Part shown: positions 36,673 through 46,151 of the stretch, in pieces | How positions within the stretch are numbered: position 1 is the first letter of the stretch | How the letters are laid out: every line of letters begins with the position of its first letter | Assembly (NCBI RefSeq): GCF_030996345.1 | Contig: NZ_CP118747.1 | Coordinates: 2,044,001-2,108,000, forward strand | DNA length: 64,000 bases | Source of the DNA: Acidithiobacillus sp. AMEEHan | GTDB lineage: Bacteria > Pseudomonadota > Gammaproteobacteria > Acidithiobacillales > Acidithiobacillaceae | Reading direction: 5' to 3' | Notes under the pieces: model-generated | Told to the model about the DNA's origin: nothing | Seen by the model: only the letters and a program-made list of their open reading frames with translations | The model's database searches: none | Translations under genes and position numbers: made by a program

Positions 36673-37107
36673 ATGGAAAAGTCGTTGTTATCTTATGAAC
36701 TGCGCGAGGCGACCCTAGATGCGGTAGGGAAGATGTTGCCGTCTCGTGTCATTCTGGAATACCGGAGCGAGTCAGGTGGTCAGGCTTTATCCATCTCTCT
36801 AGGTACTGACTTGTTTCAGCGTCTGGTAGAGTTGCACGCCGGCAAGGACAAGGCCCGTCAGTGGTTGCAAGCCCGGCTGCGGGAGGTGGCGGATCTATCA
36901 CCGAGCACCATCGAGCACTACCTGAACTTTGTCATCAAGCAGCAGCTGTGCATTTTCCCCGAAGAGTACCCAAGCAGCGAACGTCTGGAAGTCATGCCGT
37001 TATGTGTGTTTCCGCTTGGAGCCCGCACCGGTTTCTGTGCCCATTGTGCGCTGAGTCGGGACAGTCTGGAGAATCAAGCCCCTGGAGCGGAGCGCATCAG
37101 CGCATAG
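36673..37107 (+). CDS. Conserved-looking hypothetical protein with C-terminal CxxC
   Basis: This 144-residue soluble protein belongs to no family I recognise. It has a mixed alpha/beta N-terminal half, a helical KDKARQWLQARLREVADLSP segment, and near the end the sequence GFCAHCALSRD. The CxxC there could bind metal or act in redox. Codon use is like the neighbours, and the ATG follows GGCGGAG closely. It is probably co-transcribed with the DUF3293 gene. Confidence 0.6.
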   Translation: MEKSLLSYELREATLDAVGKMLPSRVILEYRSESGGQALSISLGTDLFQRLVELHAGKDKARQWLQARLREVADLSPSTIEHYLNFVIKQQLCIFPEEYPSSERLEVMPLCVFPLGARTGFCAHCALSRDSLENQAPGAERISA

Positions 37108-37501
37108 AGCACCGGCCCCGGCGGAAGTCAGGGTTGTGCAGCTTTTTTCTCCAGCCTTCAATGTCGCATAATATAGATTATGTTAAATTGTAGATTCTGC
37201 GCCGTTGACCCGGCAGAGGCGCTCGAAGTGCTGACCCTGTCGCTTCCCCCACCCCTTCCTCTTCACGAGGATTAGTAAGAATCATGATCCCATATCGCCT
37301 TCAGGTTTTACGCAGATAGGGCCGATATAGGTAGCGAAAAAGTTCAAGAATCATTGGCAACGGCCTTATAGTAAAACGATAACTTCAGCATGGATTGCAA
37401 GTGAAATTTCGTAAGCTTTTCTGTTAGCAAGTACCCCTTGCCAAAAAAAATGTTTTGTTCTATAAACCGTTAAAGATCGGAAAGAATAACGGGATGAATG
37501 C
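37108..37501. promoter_or_regulatory. 394-base intergenic region with a strong promoter for the NlpC/P60 gene
   Basis: No gene is supported here. Near the right end, TTGCCA (37438-37443) and TATAAA (37461-37466) are separated by exactly 17 bases, a good sigma70-type promoter. The transcript would start near 37473, some 29 bases before the ATG at 37502. The left part (37108-37430) has no clear hairpin or repeat, and I see nothing else in it. Confidence 0.6.
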
Positions 37502-38113
37502 ATGCGTACAGTAAAAAACATCAGTCCTTATGCCCGATTCGCGGGCGTACTCTTCGCCGTTTCATCACTGATCCTCTCTGGTTGTGCAGAATATGGGGGA
37601 GGTAACGGCTGGCAGGCACCGGTTGCGACGCAAGCCCCGGCAACGACTCCACAAGACAGTTATTCCTATTACAACTCCCATCGCGAAGCAACGGTCCTGG
37701 ATGCAGTGCTGGTGAACGCCATTGCGCAAATCGGCAAGCCTTACGTCTGGGGTGGCGAAAGCCGGCATCACGGCTTTGATTGCAGCGGGCTGATTCAATA
37801 CGTTCTCCATGAGGCGGGAGTAATCGTGCCGCGTACTGCGCGGGCGCAGGCGCTGGCCCTTCCGGCAATTCCGTTCTCCCAAATTCGAAAAGGCGACTTA
37901 GTCTTTTTCGACACCATGGGTGCTCCCTATACCCATGTTGGGATTTATATCGGTGGCGGCCAATTTGTCAGTGCTCTCAATCGTCATGCCGGGATTACCG
38001 TGCAGAGCCTGCATAATCCCTACTGGGCGCAGCGTTTGGATGGCGTCAGGCGCCCAATGCCTCCGGAACTGCTTGCCATGCAGTCCCTCAATGACCATGT
38101 ACTCAATCAATAA
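37502..38113 (+). CDS. NlpC/P60 family lipoprotein, peptidoglycan endopeptidase
   Basis: This 203-residue outer-membrane-type lipoprotein has a lipobox LILSGC, with lipidated Cys 28. The C-terminal NlpC/P60 cysteine peptidase domain starts near residue 70. The catalytic Cys is C94 in GFDCSGLIQY and His is H145 in YTHVGIYIG, with the third polar residue shortly after. Enzymes of this type (Spr/MepS, NlpC) cut peptide bonds in the wall peptide. The next gene, a lytic transglycosylase, overlaps its 3' end, so the pair forms a cell-wall remodelling unit. Confidence 0.9.
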   Translation: MRTVKNISPYARFAGVLFAVSSLILSGCAEYGGGNGWQAPVATQAPATTPQDSYSYYNSHREATVLDAVLVNAIAQIGKPYVWGGESRHHGFDCSGLIQYVLHEAGVIVPRTARAQALALPAIPFSQIRKGDLVFFDTMGAPYTHVGIYIGGGQFVSALNRHAGITVQSLHNPYWAQRLDGVRRPMPPELLAMQSLNDHVLNQ

Positions 38114-39296
38114 GAATCAGCCATCTAGGGCATTTCCACCGAGAGCTGTTGTCGGCGCAGTCCTGCTCGGCTGCACTCTACTCCTCAGCGCTTGTGCCAA
38201 TCAGGTGAGCCCTGTCGCGTACAACAGCCAGACCTACCCACGGCAGCCAATTCCTGCCACCGCGCGGCAGCCGATGGCTCCAGCACCGGCCAGTGCACCG
38301 GCGCAAGCTGCGCCGACGCGGCGGGTGGATTGCTCGCAGAACTTGTTCTTCCCCGGATTTCCACAGGAGTACCAAGCACAGTTGCGGGATTTCGCCTGTG
38401 TCTTACAGACCAAGTATCAGTTGCCCGAGCAGTGGGTCCTGCCCGCGCTCTATAATGCGCGTTTCAATCAGCGCGCCCTTGCCCTGATGACTCCACCTCC
38501 TCCCTCTGCCAAACCCCTCCAGCCGTACCCATGGTGGCGTTATCGGGATCGCTTTGTGCGCAGCGATCGTCTCCAGCGGGGGATGGACTTCTGGCGCTCC
38601 CACCAGGCCATTATCGAGCAGGTTGCGCAGAAATACGGGGTATCGCCGGAAATTCTCCTGGGAATTCTTAACATAGAGACGGGGTTTGGTACCTTTCAGG
38701 GAAATTTCCCGGTACTTGATGCGAACCTGTCGCTTGCCCTGGGCTTGCCAGCGCGTCGCTCATTCTTCTTATACGAAACGGCAGAGACGATTCGGCTGGC
38801 ACATCAATTGGGTCAGCCCCTATCTTCCTTGCGAGGATCCGAGGCCGGCGCCATGGGAATGTCGCAGTTCCTTGCGAGCAGTTATCTGAAATACGGGACC
38901 GTCTGGAATGATCCGCCGGGGGATGGATTACCCGATCTGTGGCGTTCCGTGCCAGATGTGTTGGCCTCGACCTCGAAATTTTTCCTTGCCCATGGCTGGC
39001 AGCGTGGACAGCCGGTTCTGCGCGAGGCGAATGTTCCTGACCCAACCCAGGCGACTGCATTTCTGCATGGCCGCTATCCCTTGCGGGAGATTGAGCGCGC
39101 CGGCATTCGGCCACGCTCCCCAACACCGATGCCAGCCGACACCCAAGTGGGGCTGCTGCAGCTCGCTACCGAACGGGGACCGCGATTTTTTATCGCCTAC
39201 CCCAATTTTTATGCCATCATGGGCTACAATCCGAGCACCTATTACTCTGCCACGGTCTGGGCTTATGCGCGGGCGCTGCGGGCTCGCTTGGGCTGA
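38091..39296 (+). CDS. mltB: Membrane-bound lytic murein transglycosylase B family
   Basis: This enzyme, about 401 residues long, cleaves the glycan strand of peptidoglycan. After a lipoprotein signal (LLLSAC, lipidated Cys near residue 35) comes a Pro/Ala-rich linker, then the SLT2/MltB domain. The catalytic Glu lies in LLGILNIETGFGTFQGNFPV, and the typical GSEAGAMGMSQFLASSYLKYG and PNFYAIMGYNPSTYYS follow. The start lies inside the NlpC gene. Two in-frame ATGs (38091, 38097) are equally possible, and neither has a clear Shine-Dalgarno site, consistent with translational coupling. Confidence 0.9.
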   Translation: MTMYSINKNQPSRAFPPRAVVGAVLLGCTLLLSACANQVSPVAYNSQTYPRQPIPATARQPMAPAPASAPAQAAPTRRVDCSQNLFFPGFPQEYQAQLRDFACVLQTKYQLPEQWVLPALYNARFNQRALALMTPPPPSAKPLQPYPWWRYRDRFVRSDRLQRGMDFWRSHQAIIEQVAQKYGVSPEILLGILNIETGFGTFQGNFPVLDANLSLALGLPARRSFFLYETAETIRLAHQLGQPLSSLRGSEAGAMGMSQFLASSYLKYGTVWNDPPGDGLPDLWRSVPDVLASTSKFFLAHGWQRGQPVLREANVPDPTQATAFLHGRYPLREIERAGIRPRSPTPMPADTQVGLLQLATERGPRFFIAYPNFYAIMGYNPSTYYSATVWAYARALRARLG

Positions 39297-39349
39297 GACT
39301 TTCCTGACGACGTGATAGACTCGGACGATTCCGATTTCCGAGGTATTTC

Positions 39350-40681
39350 GTGACGATGAAAGCGCTTTCTGACGTAGAACTGCTGCTGCCAGAGTGGCTG
39401 ATTCCGATCGTTCCGGATGGCGCCCTTCCCGCCCATGGCATGGCCATTCAGGATGGCAGAATTGTCGCGACAGGTCCCCATTCTGTGTTGCGGGAGCAGT
39501 TCCCCGCGGCGCAGTCCATACCTCTCCCCGGCCAGGTTTTGCTGCCAGGCTTTGTGAATGTTCACACTCATGCGGCAATGACGCTCTTGCGCGGCTTGGC
39601 CGATGACTTGCCGTTGATGGTCTGGCTGCAGGAGCACATTTGGCCAGCCGAGGGGCGCTTCGTCGCCCCAGAGTTCGTGCGTGCTGGCACTCGCCTGGCC
39701 ATTGCCGAGATGCTGCGCGGCGGAACTACCTGCTTCAATGATATGTATTTTTTCCCGCAGGATGCGGCGGAAGTCGCGCAAGAGATGGGCATGCGCCTGG
39801 TCCTCGGCCACGTCATCATCGACTTCCCCACGACGTACACCCGCAATGCCGAAGATGCCCTGCGTCTGGCCGCCCTGCAAATCACGAGCCTAGGCAACCC
39901 CGCGCTGCTGCGGCACAGTATCGCGCCGCACGCACCGTATACGGTGAGTGATGGGCCTTTGCGCGAAGCTGCTGCGTTGGCACGCGAGAGTGGAAGCTTT
40001 CTGCATATGCATGTGCATGAAACAGCCGGAGAAGTGCGCGATGCCTTGGCGCGAGATGACCGCCGTCCACTACGGCGCCTGCACGATTTGGGCTTGCTGA
40101 ATGAGCGGTTTCTTGCCGTACACATGACCCAGTTGAACGAAGATGACCTGGCCATCTGCAAAGAGACCGCCTTGCAGATTGCGCACTGCCCGGAATCCAA
40201 TCTCAAACTCGGTTCCGGGATTGCGCCCATCGCCTCTCTCCTGGCGCAAGGCCAGGGGGTTGGCCTGGGTACCGATGGCGCGGCAAGCAACAATGATCTC
40301 GACATGCTTGGCGAGTTGCGCATGGCAGCCCTTCTGGCCAAAGGGCGGGAAGGCGATCCCACTGCCCTGCCTGCCACGCAGGCGCTGTACATGGCGACTC
40401 TGGGGGGAGCGCGGGCTCTGGGTTGGGAAGAAGAAATTGGTAGCCTGGAGGTCGGCAAAGCGGCCGACTGCATTGCGGTGAGCCTCGATCATCCTGCCAC
40501 CAGCCCGGTCTATGACCCTGTCTCGCAGCTCGTTTACTGTGCCGGTCGCGACCAGGTGCGCAACGTCTGGGTTGCGGGTGAGCAAAAGATCCGGGATGGT
40601 CTGGCCCTGCATTGGGATGCTGCCGAACTGGGTCGGGAAGCACAGGATTGGGCTCTGCGCATTGCACGGGAGAATCGTTGA
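39350..40681 (+). CDS. mtaD: TRZ/ATZ amidohydrolase, methylthioadenosine/S-adenosylhomocysteine deaminase type
   Basis: This 443-residue metal-dependent deaminase has metal ligands in the family positions: GFVNVHTHAAMTLLRG (H-x-H), HMHVHETAGEV, HMTQLNEDD and GTDGAASNNDLDML (Asp). The segment LADDLPLMVWLQEHIWPAE is diagnostic of the MTA/SAH deaminase subgroup, which handles by-products of methylation and polyamine synthesis. The start may be the GTG at 39350 or the ATG at 39356. Its stop overlaps the ubiG start (TGATG), so it is linked to an S-adenosylmethionine-using enzyme, which suits the proposed job. Confidence 0.87.
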   Translation: MTMKALSDVELLLPEWLIPIVPDGALPAHGMAIQDGRIVATGPHSVLREQFPAAQSIPLPGQVLLPGFVNVHTHAAMTLLRGLADDLPLMVWLQEHIWPAEGRFVAPEFVRAGTRLAIAEMLRGGTTCFNDMYFFPQDAAEVAQEMGMRLVLGHVIIDFPTTYTRNAEDALRLAALQITSLGNPALLRHSIAPHAPYTVSDGPLREAAALARESGSFLHMHVHETAGEVRDALARDDRRPLRRLHDLGLLNERFLAVHMTQLNEDDLAICKETALQIAHCPESNLKLGSGIAPIASLLAQGQGVGLGTDGAASNNDLDMLGELRMAALLAKGREGDPTALPATQALYMATLGGARALGWEEEIGSLEVGKAADCIAVSLDHPATSPVYDPVSQLVYCAGRDQVRNVWVAGEQKIRDGLALHWDAAELGREAQDWALRIARENR

Positions 40682-41385
40682 TGAGCAATCTGGATCCAGC
40701 GGAGATCGACAAGTTTCAGTCTCTCGCAAATACTTGGTGGGACAGTCAGGGTCCCTTGCACACTCTGCATGAAATCAATCCGGTGCGTCTGCACTATATC
40801 AACGAAAAAGTACCCGGAGGATTGTGCGGCAAGCGCGTTCTGGATGTCGGCTGTGGTGCCGGTATCCTGAGCGAATCGATGGCCCGGCAAGGCGCGCAGG
40901 TGCTGGGTATCGATCTGGCCGAGGACGCGCTTCGGGCGGGTAAGCAGCATGCTGCGGAACAGGGAGTCGAAATTCAGTATCGAAGCGTCGCCGTGGAGGA
41001 TCTCGCGGCGGCCGAGCCCGAGAGCTTCGATGTCGTGACCTGTATGGAGATGCTCGAACATGTTCCGGATCCCGCGGCGATCATTGCCGCCTGCGCGAAG
41101 CTCGTGAAAGCGGGTGGGGATGCATTTTTCTCTACCCTCAACCGTAACCCGAAAAGTTATCTCTATGCCATTGTTGGTGCGGAATATCTCTTGGGTCTGT
41201 TGCCACGTGGCACCCATGACTATGAAAAATTTCTACGGCCTAGCGAGTTGCTGGACATGGTTCGCGACGGTGGGCTGCGTCTGCGCGACTTGCAGGGTAT
41301 GCATTACGATCCCTGGCGGCGCACGGCGCGGCTGACCGGTGATGTGAGCGTCAATTATCTTTGTCATTGTCAGAAGCCTGGATGA
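40681..41385 (+). CDS. ubiG: Ubiquinone biosynthesis O-methyltransferase
   Basis: UbiG performs both O-methylations of ubiquinone synthesis. The 234-residue product has the expected start (EIDKFQSLANTWWDSQGPLH), the SAM-binding motif VLDVGCGAGILSESMARQGA, ESFDVVTCMEMLEHVPDP, and the membrane-interacting loop GAEYLLGLLPRGTHDYEKF. The ATG at 40681 shares a base with the mtaD stop, and gph overlaps its end, giving a three-gene operon mtaD-ubiG-gph. Ubiquinone is the acceptor for SQR and PutA encoded elsewhere in the window. Confidence 0.95.
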   Translation: MSNLDPAEIDKFQSLANTWWDSQGPLHTLHEINPVRLHYINEKVPGGLCGKRVLDVGCGAGILSESMARQGAQVLGIDLAEDALRAGKQHAAEQGVEIQYRSVAVEDLAAAEPESFDVVTCMEMLEHVPDPAAIIAACAKLVKAGGDAFFSTLNRNPKSYLYAIVGAEYLLGLLPRGTHDYEKFLRPSELLDMVRDGGLRLRDLQGMHYDPWRRTARLTGDVSVNYLCHCQKPG

Positions 41386-42044
41386 TGCGCTGGCAGGCCC
41401 TGCTCTTTGATCTCGATGGTACCCTGGTGGACACTGCGCCGGATCTGGTCGGTGCTGTGCAGGATCTGGCGCGGGAGCGAAACCTGCCGGTTCCAGCCTT
41501 CGCCACACTCCGTCGGATGGCCTCTCACGGGGCGCCGGGGTTGCTCGGGGCGGCTTTTGACATCGGCCCTGCTGATCCCGACTATGCTCAGTTGCGGCTG
41601 GATTTTTTACGTCTGTATCGCGCCCGGGCGCATCGCGATAGTGTCCTGTTTCCTGGAATTCCGGAAATTCTCCGGTATCTCTCGAAAGAGCAAACTCCCT
41701 GGGCCATCGTCACCAACAAAAGCGAGGAATTGACTCATGATTTGTTGGCCACCCTCGCCCTGCCCTATCCTCCCGCCATCGTGGTTGGGGGCGACACCAC
41801 CGAGCAGCCCAAGCCGTCGCCCCTACCCGTGCAGTATGCGCTGCGGCATCTCGGTATCCATGCCGAGGCAGCCGTGTTCCTGGGCGATGATCGCCGTGAC
41901 ATCGAAGCTGGGCGAGCGGCAGGTTGCTGCGCCTGGGCTGCCGCCTGGGGCTATTGGCAGGAGTTGGATCCGCCGAGCACCTGGGGAGCCAACGCGGTTC
42001 TCGCCGACGTCGATGACTTACGTGCTCGCCTTCTGGCCAATTAA
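41382..42044 (+). CDS. gph: Phosphoglycolate phosphatase-like HAD hydrolase
   Basis: This 220-residue HAD-family phosphatase has motif I FDLDGTLVDTAPDL, motif II Thr in WAIVTNKSEEL, and motif III/IV in KPSPLPV and VFLGDDRRDIEAGRAAGC. The ubiG-gph neighbourhood is common in proteobacteria and supports the assignment, though the family includes MupP-type phosphatases, which cannot be excluded. The start overlaps ubiG as ATGA, and a second ATG follows directly. The 3' end overlaps the convergent transporter by 27 bases. Confidence 0.85.
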   Translation: MMRWQALLFDLDGTLVDTAPDLVGAVQDLARERNLPVPAFATLRRMASHGAPGLLGAAFDIGPADPDYAQLRLDFLRLYRARAHRDSVLFPGIPEILRYLSKEQTPWAIVTNKSEELTHDLLATLALPYPPAIVVGGDTTEQPKPSPLPVQYALRHLGIHAEAAVFLGDDRRDIEAGRAAGCCAWAAAWGYWQELDPPSTWGANAVLADVDDLRARLLAN

Positions 42045-42908
42045 CTGCACCAGAGAGGCGGATAGTATCAGCGCCGCTCCCATGATTTCGATGAGGCTCA
42101 TGGACTGATTTGCCCAGATCCAGGCAGAGACGGCACCCACGATGACCTCGATCGGCATAATCACTGCCGAAATGCGGATCGGTAAACGGCTGACCCCGTA
42201 AATGGTGGCGGCAGTGGCGAAACCGACCCAGAACCAGGCAAAAAGGGGAATGAACAGCACCGGCCAGTGGAATGCGGCTGGCCATGCCTCATTGCCAGCA
42301 AAGGCCAGTGCAATGATGGCGCAGCCCCACCAGATGGCGACGGCGCGAAGCAGATCGGATGTCGCGGGGGCAGCACGCAGCACCACATTGCTCACGGCAA
42401 AGGCAAAGCCACTGCTCACCGCAAAAAACAGCGTGAGCAATCCTGCCGCGCGCAGATTCACATTTCCCTGTACCACCACCAGGACAGTGCCGAATACCGC
42501 GAGGAACACGGCCAAGGCACCGCGCCAACCGATCGCTTCGTGCAGAAAGATGCGGGCAAGCAAAACCGCCCAGACGGGCGACAGGTAGAAGAGTAACAGG
42601 ACAATGACGACTTGCCCGTGAAACAGGGCCATCATGAACGCCACATTGGTCCAGCCACCGAACAATGCCAGCCAGACCAGACTTTGCCAATCGCCGCGCT
42701 GGATTTTCTGGGCGCCCCGCCATCCCGCCAGGAGACTTCCTCCTCCTGCCAGAAACAGGTAGGTCATGGCAATCAACCATGGACCGCCAAAGCCCTGCGC
42801 GGTAAAAAAGCGCAAGGGCCACCAGTAGGTGCCCCATAAGCCAGCGCCCAAAACCAGACTTAAAACCGGCAATAGCTCTACAGAATGTCGTGAGGGACCG
42901 TGGGACAC
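42018..42908 (-). CDS. EamA/DMT-superfamily transporter
   Basis: This 296-residue protein has ten predicted helices in two EamA repeats (about residues 14-145 and 160-290), as in drug/metabolite exporters. Repeat ends such as LLFYLSPVWAVLLARIFLHE and the matching ISAVIMPIEVIVGAVSAWIW are characteristic. The substrate is unknown. Such proteins usually export amino acids or small metabolites. It is transcribed away from dapC across a 90-base gap and converges with gph. Confidence 0.83.
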   Translation of the reverse strand: MSHGPSRHSVELLPVLSLVLGAGLWGTYWWPLRFFTAQGFGGPWLIAMTYLFLAGGGSLLAGWRGAQKIQRGDWQSLVWLALFGGWTNVAFMMALFHGQVVIVLLLFYLSPVWAVLLARIFLHEAIGWRGALAVFLAVFGTVLVVVQGNVNLRAAGLLTLFFAVSSGFAFAVSNVVLRAAPATSDLLRAVAIWWGCAIIALAFAGNEAWPAAFHWPVLFIPLFAWFWVGFATAATIYGVSRLPIRISAVIMPIEVIVGAVSAWIWANQSMSLIEIMGAALILSASLVQLIGQKAST

Positions 42909-42998
42909 TTGTCAGCGCTGCCTGCTTGGCCCAGAATTTTGCGGATGAACCATATTCACTCAGATCCCGTGACGCGCTGATGGGGAGGCGATTGTAAA

Positions 42999-44174
42999 AT
43001 GAACCCGCGACTGTCGTCACTGCAAGCCTACCCCTTTGAACGTCTTCGCGATTTACTGGCCGGTATACATCCGCCGGCACTGTCCCTGATCGACTTTTCC
43101 ATCGGCGAACCACGGCATCCCGCCCCCGCCTTGGTAGTGGAGAGCATCATCGAGCATCTGCATGGGCTTGCGGAGTACCCCAAAGTCCTTGGCTCGGACA
43201 CCTTGCGCGAGGCGATTGTCGCCTGGGCATCCCGACGTTTCGCCCTGTCTGCAGGCTTCCTCGATCCCGAAAAGCACGTCTTGCCTGCCAACGGCAGTCG
43301 CGAGGCGCTGTTCAGCGCTGCTCAGGCACTGGTGGATGTCAGCTCAGGCAAGGATCTGATCCTGTTGCCCAATCCGTTCTATCAGATCTACGAGGGGGCG
43401 GCGATCCTCGCCGGAGCGCAGCCGTACTATCTCAATTGCGAGGCAAGCGGCCAACCGGACTACCGGGCAGTAACACCGGAGATCTGGCAGCGTTGTGCCC
43501 TACTTTATGTGAACAGCCCGCACAATCCCACCGGGGCTGCCTTGCAAGGAGAAGATTGGGATTTCCTGATTGCCACGGCCCGGCAATACGATTTCATTCT
43601 GGCGGCAGATGAATGCTACAGCGAGATTTACTTCGCGGGGCCTCCGGCCGGAGTGCTGAGCGCCGCAGCCCGCAGTGGCTCTTTGGCCAACGTTTTGGCA
43701 TTTCACAGCCTTTCCAAGCGCTCCAGCGTCCCCGGGGCGCGTAGCGGTTTCATCGCCGGTGACGCAGATCTGTTGGCGGCTTTCCGTCTCTATCGCACCT
43801 ACCTCGGCAATGCCATGCCGCCCTTCATTCAAGCCGCATCGGCAGCTGCCTGGGACGACGAAAAACACGTTGCAGCCATGCGCAAAGACTACTCGGAGAA
43901 ATTTGCGGCGGCGGCGGAAATCCTGGGAGATATCCGCCCCATCGAGCGCCCGGATGGGGGCTTTTATCTCTGGCTGCAGGTTGGCGATGACGAGGCCTTT
44001 ACTCGTGACCTCTACGCAGCACAGCATGTGCGCTGCCTGCCCGGCAGCTATCTGGCGCGCACGGCGCACGGTGTCCATCCCGGCGCCGACCGCGTGCGCA
44101 TTGCCTTGGTTGGCCCTCTGGATATTTGCCGTGAGGGACTGAACAGAATCCGTGAATTTCTAAAAACCTCTTGA
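42999..44174 (+). CDS. dapC: Succinyldiaminopimelate aminotransferase
   Basis: DapC makes N-succinyl-LL-2,6-diaminopimelate precursor by transamination in lysine/diaminopimelate synthesis. The 391-residue fold-type I PLP enzyme begins [20 protein letters not shown], highly typical of DapC. It shows NSPHNPTGA, the cofactor Asp/Tyr in DECYSEIYF, the PLP Lys in [16 protein letters not shown], and the carboxylate-binding Arg near the C-terminus (RVRIAL). It is followed by dapD after 19 bases and then dapE, which confirms the pathway. Confidence 0.94.
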   Translation: MNPRLSSLQAYPFERLRDLLAGIHPPALSLIDFSIGEPRHPAPALVVESIIEHLHGLAEYPKVLGSDTLREAIVAWASRRFALSAGFLDPEKHVLPANGSREALFSAAQALVDVSSGKDLILLPNPFYQIYEGAAILAGAQPYYLNCEASGQPDYRAVTPEIWQRCALLYVNSPHNPTGAALQGEDWDFLIATARQYDFILAADECYSEIYFAGPPAGVLSAAARSGSLANVLAFHSLSKRSSVPGARSGFIAGDADLLAAFRLYRTYLGNAMPPFIQAASAAAWDDEKHVAAMRKDYSEKFAAAAEILGDIRPIERPDGGFYLWLQVGDDEAFTRDLYAAQHVRCLPGSYLARTAHGVHPGADRVRIALVGPLDICREGLNRIREFLKTS

Positions 44175-44193
44175 TCGACAAAGGAATCCTCTC

Positions 44194-45015
44194 GTGACTG
44201 CATTACAGGAAATCATCGATACCGCCTGGGAACAACGGGCTGAAATCTCTCCTAAACAGGCGCTCGTTGAATTGCGCGAGGCCGTACACCAAGTACTCGA
44301 GGGGCTGGACAAGGGCGTGCTGCGCGTGGCCGAAAAGATCAATGGGCAGTGGCACACGCATCAGTGGATCAAGAAGGCTGTGCTGCTCTCCTTTCGTTTG
44401 CAGGACAATTTCCGCATGAATGGCGGTGAGACGCAGTACTACGACAAGGTGCCGGGCAAGTTCAGCGATTATAACAGTAACGACTTCCGCACCGGCGGCT
44501 TCCGTGTGGTACCCCCGGCTACCGTGCGCAAGGGTGCGTTCATTGGCCGCAATTGCGTGCTTATGCCCTCCTTCGTCAACATCGGCGCCTATGTCGATGA
44601 GGGTACGATGGTTGATACCTGGGCAACGGTTGGCTCCTGCGCGCAGATCGGCAAGAACGTACATCTTTCCGGTGGCGTCGGTATTGGCGGCGTGCTGGAG
44701 CCACTCCAGGCCAATCCCACCATCATCGAGGACAATTGCTTCATTGGCGCCCGCTCCGAAGTGGTGGAAGGAGTGGTCGTCGAGGAGGGCTCGGTGATTT
44801 CCATGGGGGTGTTTTTGGGTGCCAGCACCCGGATCTTCGATCGCAGCACGGGAGAGATCAGCTACGGCCGGGTCCCCGCCGGCTCGGTGGTAGTGTCCGG
44901 CAACCTCCCCGCCAAGGACGGCAGCTACAGCCTCTACTGTGCCGTGATCGTCAAAAAGGTCGATGCCAAAACCTTGGGCAAGGTCGGCATCAACGAAATC
45001 CTGCGCGATCTCTGA
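44194..45015 (+). CDS. dapD: Tetrahydrodipicolinate N-succinyltransferase
   Basis: This 273-residue trimeric left-handed beta-helix enzyme has hexapeptide repeats running from about residue 100 to 220 ([40 protein letters not shown]). It transfers succinyl from succinyl-CoA to tetrahydrodipicolinate. The conserved RIPPGTVR-like region appears as [11 protein letters not shown]. The length equals that of the E. coli protein (274). The stop overlaps the dapE ATG by one base. Confidence 0.96.
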   Translation: MTALQEIIDTAWEQRAEISPKQALVELREAVHQVLEGLDKGVLRVAEKINGQWHTHQWIKKAVLLSFRLQDNFRMNGGETQYYDKVPGKFSDYNSNDFRTGGFRVVPPATVRKGAFIGRNCVLMPSFVNIGAYVDEGTMVDTWATVGSCAQIGKNVHLSGGVGIGGVLEPLQANPTIIEDNCFIGARSEVVEGVVVEEGSVISMGVFLGASTRIFDRSTGEISYGRVPAGSVVVSGNLPAKDGSYSLYCAVIVKKVDAKTLGKVGINEILRDL

Positions 45016-46151
45016 TGCGTGTTCTCGAATATAGCCGGGAACTGATTGCGCGCCGCTCGGTAACGCCGGCGGATGCAGGTTGTCAGGAGTGGATGATCGC
45101 AAAGCTCCGAGAACTCGGATTTGCCATCGAGCGTATGCCTGCCGGCGGCGTGGAGAATTTCTGGGCGCTACACGGTGACGATGGTCCGTTATTTTGCTTT
45201 GCTGGGCACACCGATGTCGTCCCGCCCGGACCGCTCGATGCCTGGCACAGCGATCCCTTTGTGCCGAGTATCCGCGATGGCAAGCTTTATGGTCGGGGGG
45301 CTGCCGACATGAAGGGTAGCCTTGCGGCAATGCTGGTGGCAGTCGAGGATTTCCTGCGCGAGTCGCCCAAGCATCGGGGGCGCATCGCTTTTCTGATCAC
45401 CTCCGATGAGGAGGGCGTGGCTACCCATGGCACCCGCCACGTGGTCGAGCAACTTCGGACCCGTGGGCAACGCATCGACTACTGCTTGGTGGGCGAGCCT
45501 TCTTCCGAGGAGAGTCTGGCCGATGTGGTCAAGAATGGCCGCCGTGGCTCTCTCAATGCCAGCCTACGTATCCTGGGTGTGCAGGGCCATGTAGCCTACC
45601 CGGAGAAGGCGGAAAACCCCATTCATCGGGCCTTGCCAGCTTTGCAGGAGATCGTCGGGCGCGAATGGGATGCCGGTAGCCCCGACTTTCCTCCGACGCG
45701 CCTGCAGATCTCGAATATTCATTCTGGCACCGGAGCTACCAATGTCATTCCCGGTGTACTCGAACTGCAATTCAATTTCCGCTTTTCGCCAGCATCCACT
45801 GTGGAAGGCCTGCAGGCGGCCGTACAGGAGATTCTGGATCGTTACCAACTCCGCTACGAGCTCGACTGGCAGTTCTCCGGGCCGCCATTTTATACCGCGC
45901 CGGGCAAGTTATTGGATGCGGTGCAAACGGGCATCACCGAGGTCATGGGACGGCCGGCAAAGCTGTCCACCGGCGGCGGTACCTCCGATGGCCGCTTCAT
46001 TGCCCGGCTGGGCGGCGAGGTGGTGGAGCTTGGCCCCTGCAATGCCAGTATCCACAAAATCGACGAGCATGTGGCGCTCGCGGATCTGGAGCGCTTGCCG
46101 CAGATTTACCTCGCTACCCTCCGCGCCATGTTTGGCAAGGGAGCGCTGTAG
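45015..46151 (+). CDS. dapE: Succinyl-diaminopimelate desuccinylase
   Basis: This 378-residue M20-family zinc hydrolase removes succinate from N-succinyl-diaminopimelate. The metal ligands are in [12 protein letters not shown] (His), [10 protein letters not shown] (Asp), [11 protein letters not shown] (Glu pair), PSSEE (Glu) and the C-terminal HKIDEHV (His). The dimerisation/substrate block [13 protein letters not shown] is present. The ATG at 45015 is the first in-frame start after dapD, and a much longer overlapping frame is spurious. It completes the dapC-dapD-dapE cluster. Confidence 0.95.
   Translation: MRVLEYSRELIARRSVTPADAGCQEWMIAKLRELGFAIERMPAGGVENFWALHGDDGPLFCFAGHTDVVPPGPLDAWHSDPFVPSIRDGKLYGRGAADMKGSLAAMLVAVEDFLRESPKHRGRIAFLITSDEEGVATHGTRHVVEQLRTRGQRIDYCLVGEPSSEESLADVVKNGRRGSLNASLRILGVQGHVAYPEKAENPIHRALPALQEIVGREWDAGSPDFPPTRLQISNIHSGTGATNVIPGVLELQFNFRFSPASTVEGLQAAVQEILDRYQLRYELDWQFSGPPFYTAPGKLLDAVQTGITEVMGRPAKLSTGGGTSDGRFIARLGGEVVELGPCNASIHKIDEHVALADLERLPQIYLATLRAMFGKGAL

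Noticed and set aside
39568-40473. 301-residue minus-strand frame opposite mtaD
   Set aside because: The plus-strand amidohydrolase has all its metal-binding motifs; the antisense frame is low-complexity Arg/Ser sequence.
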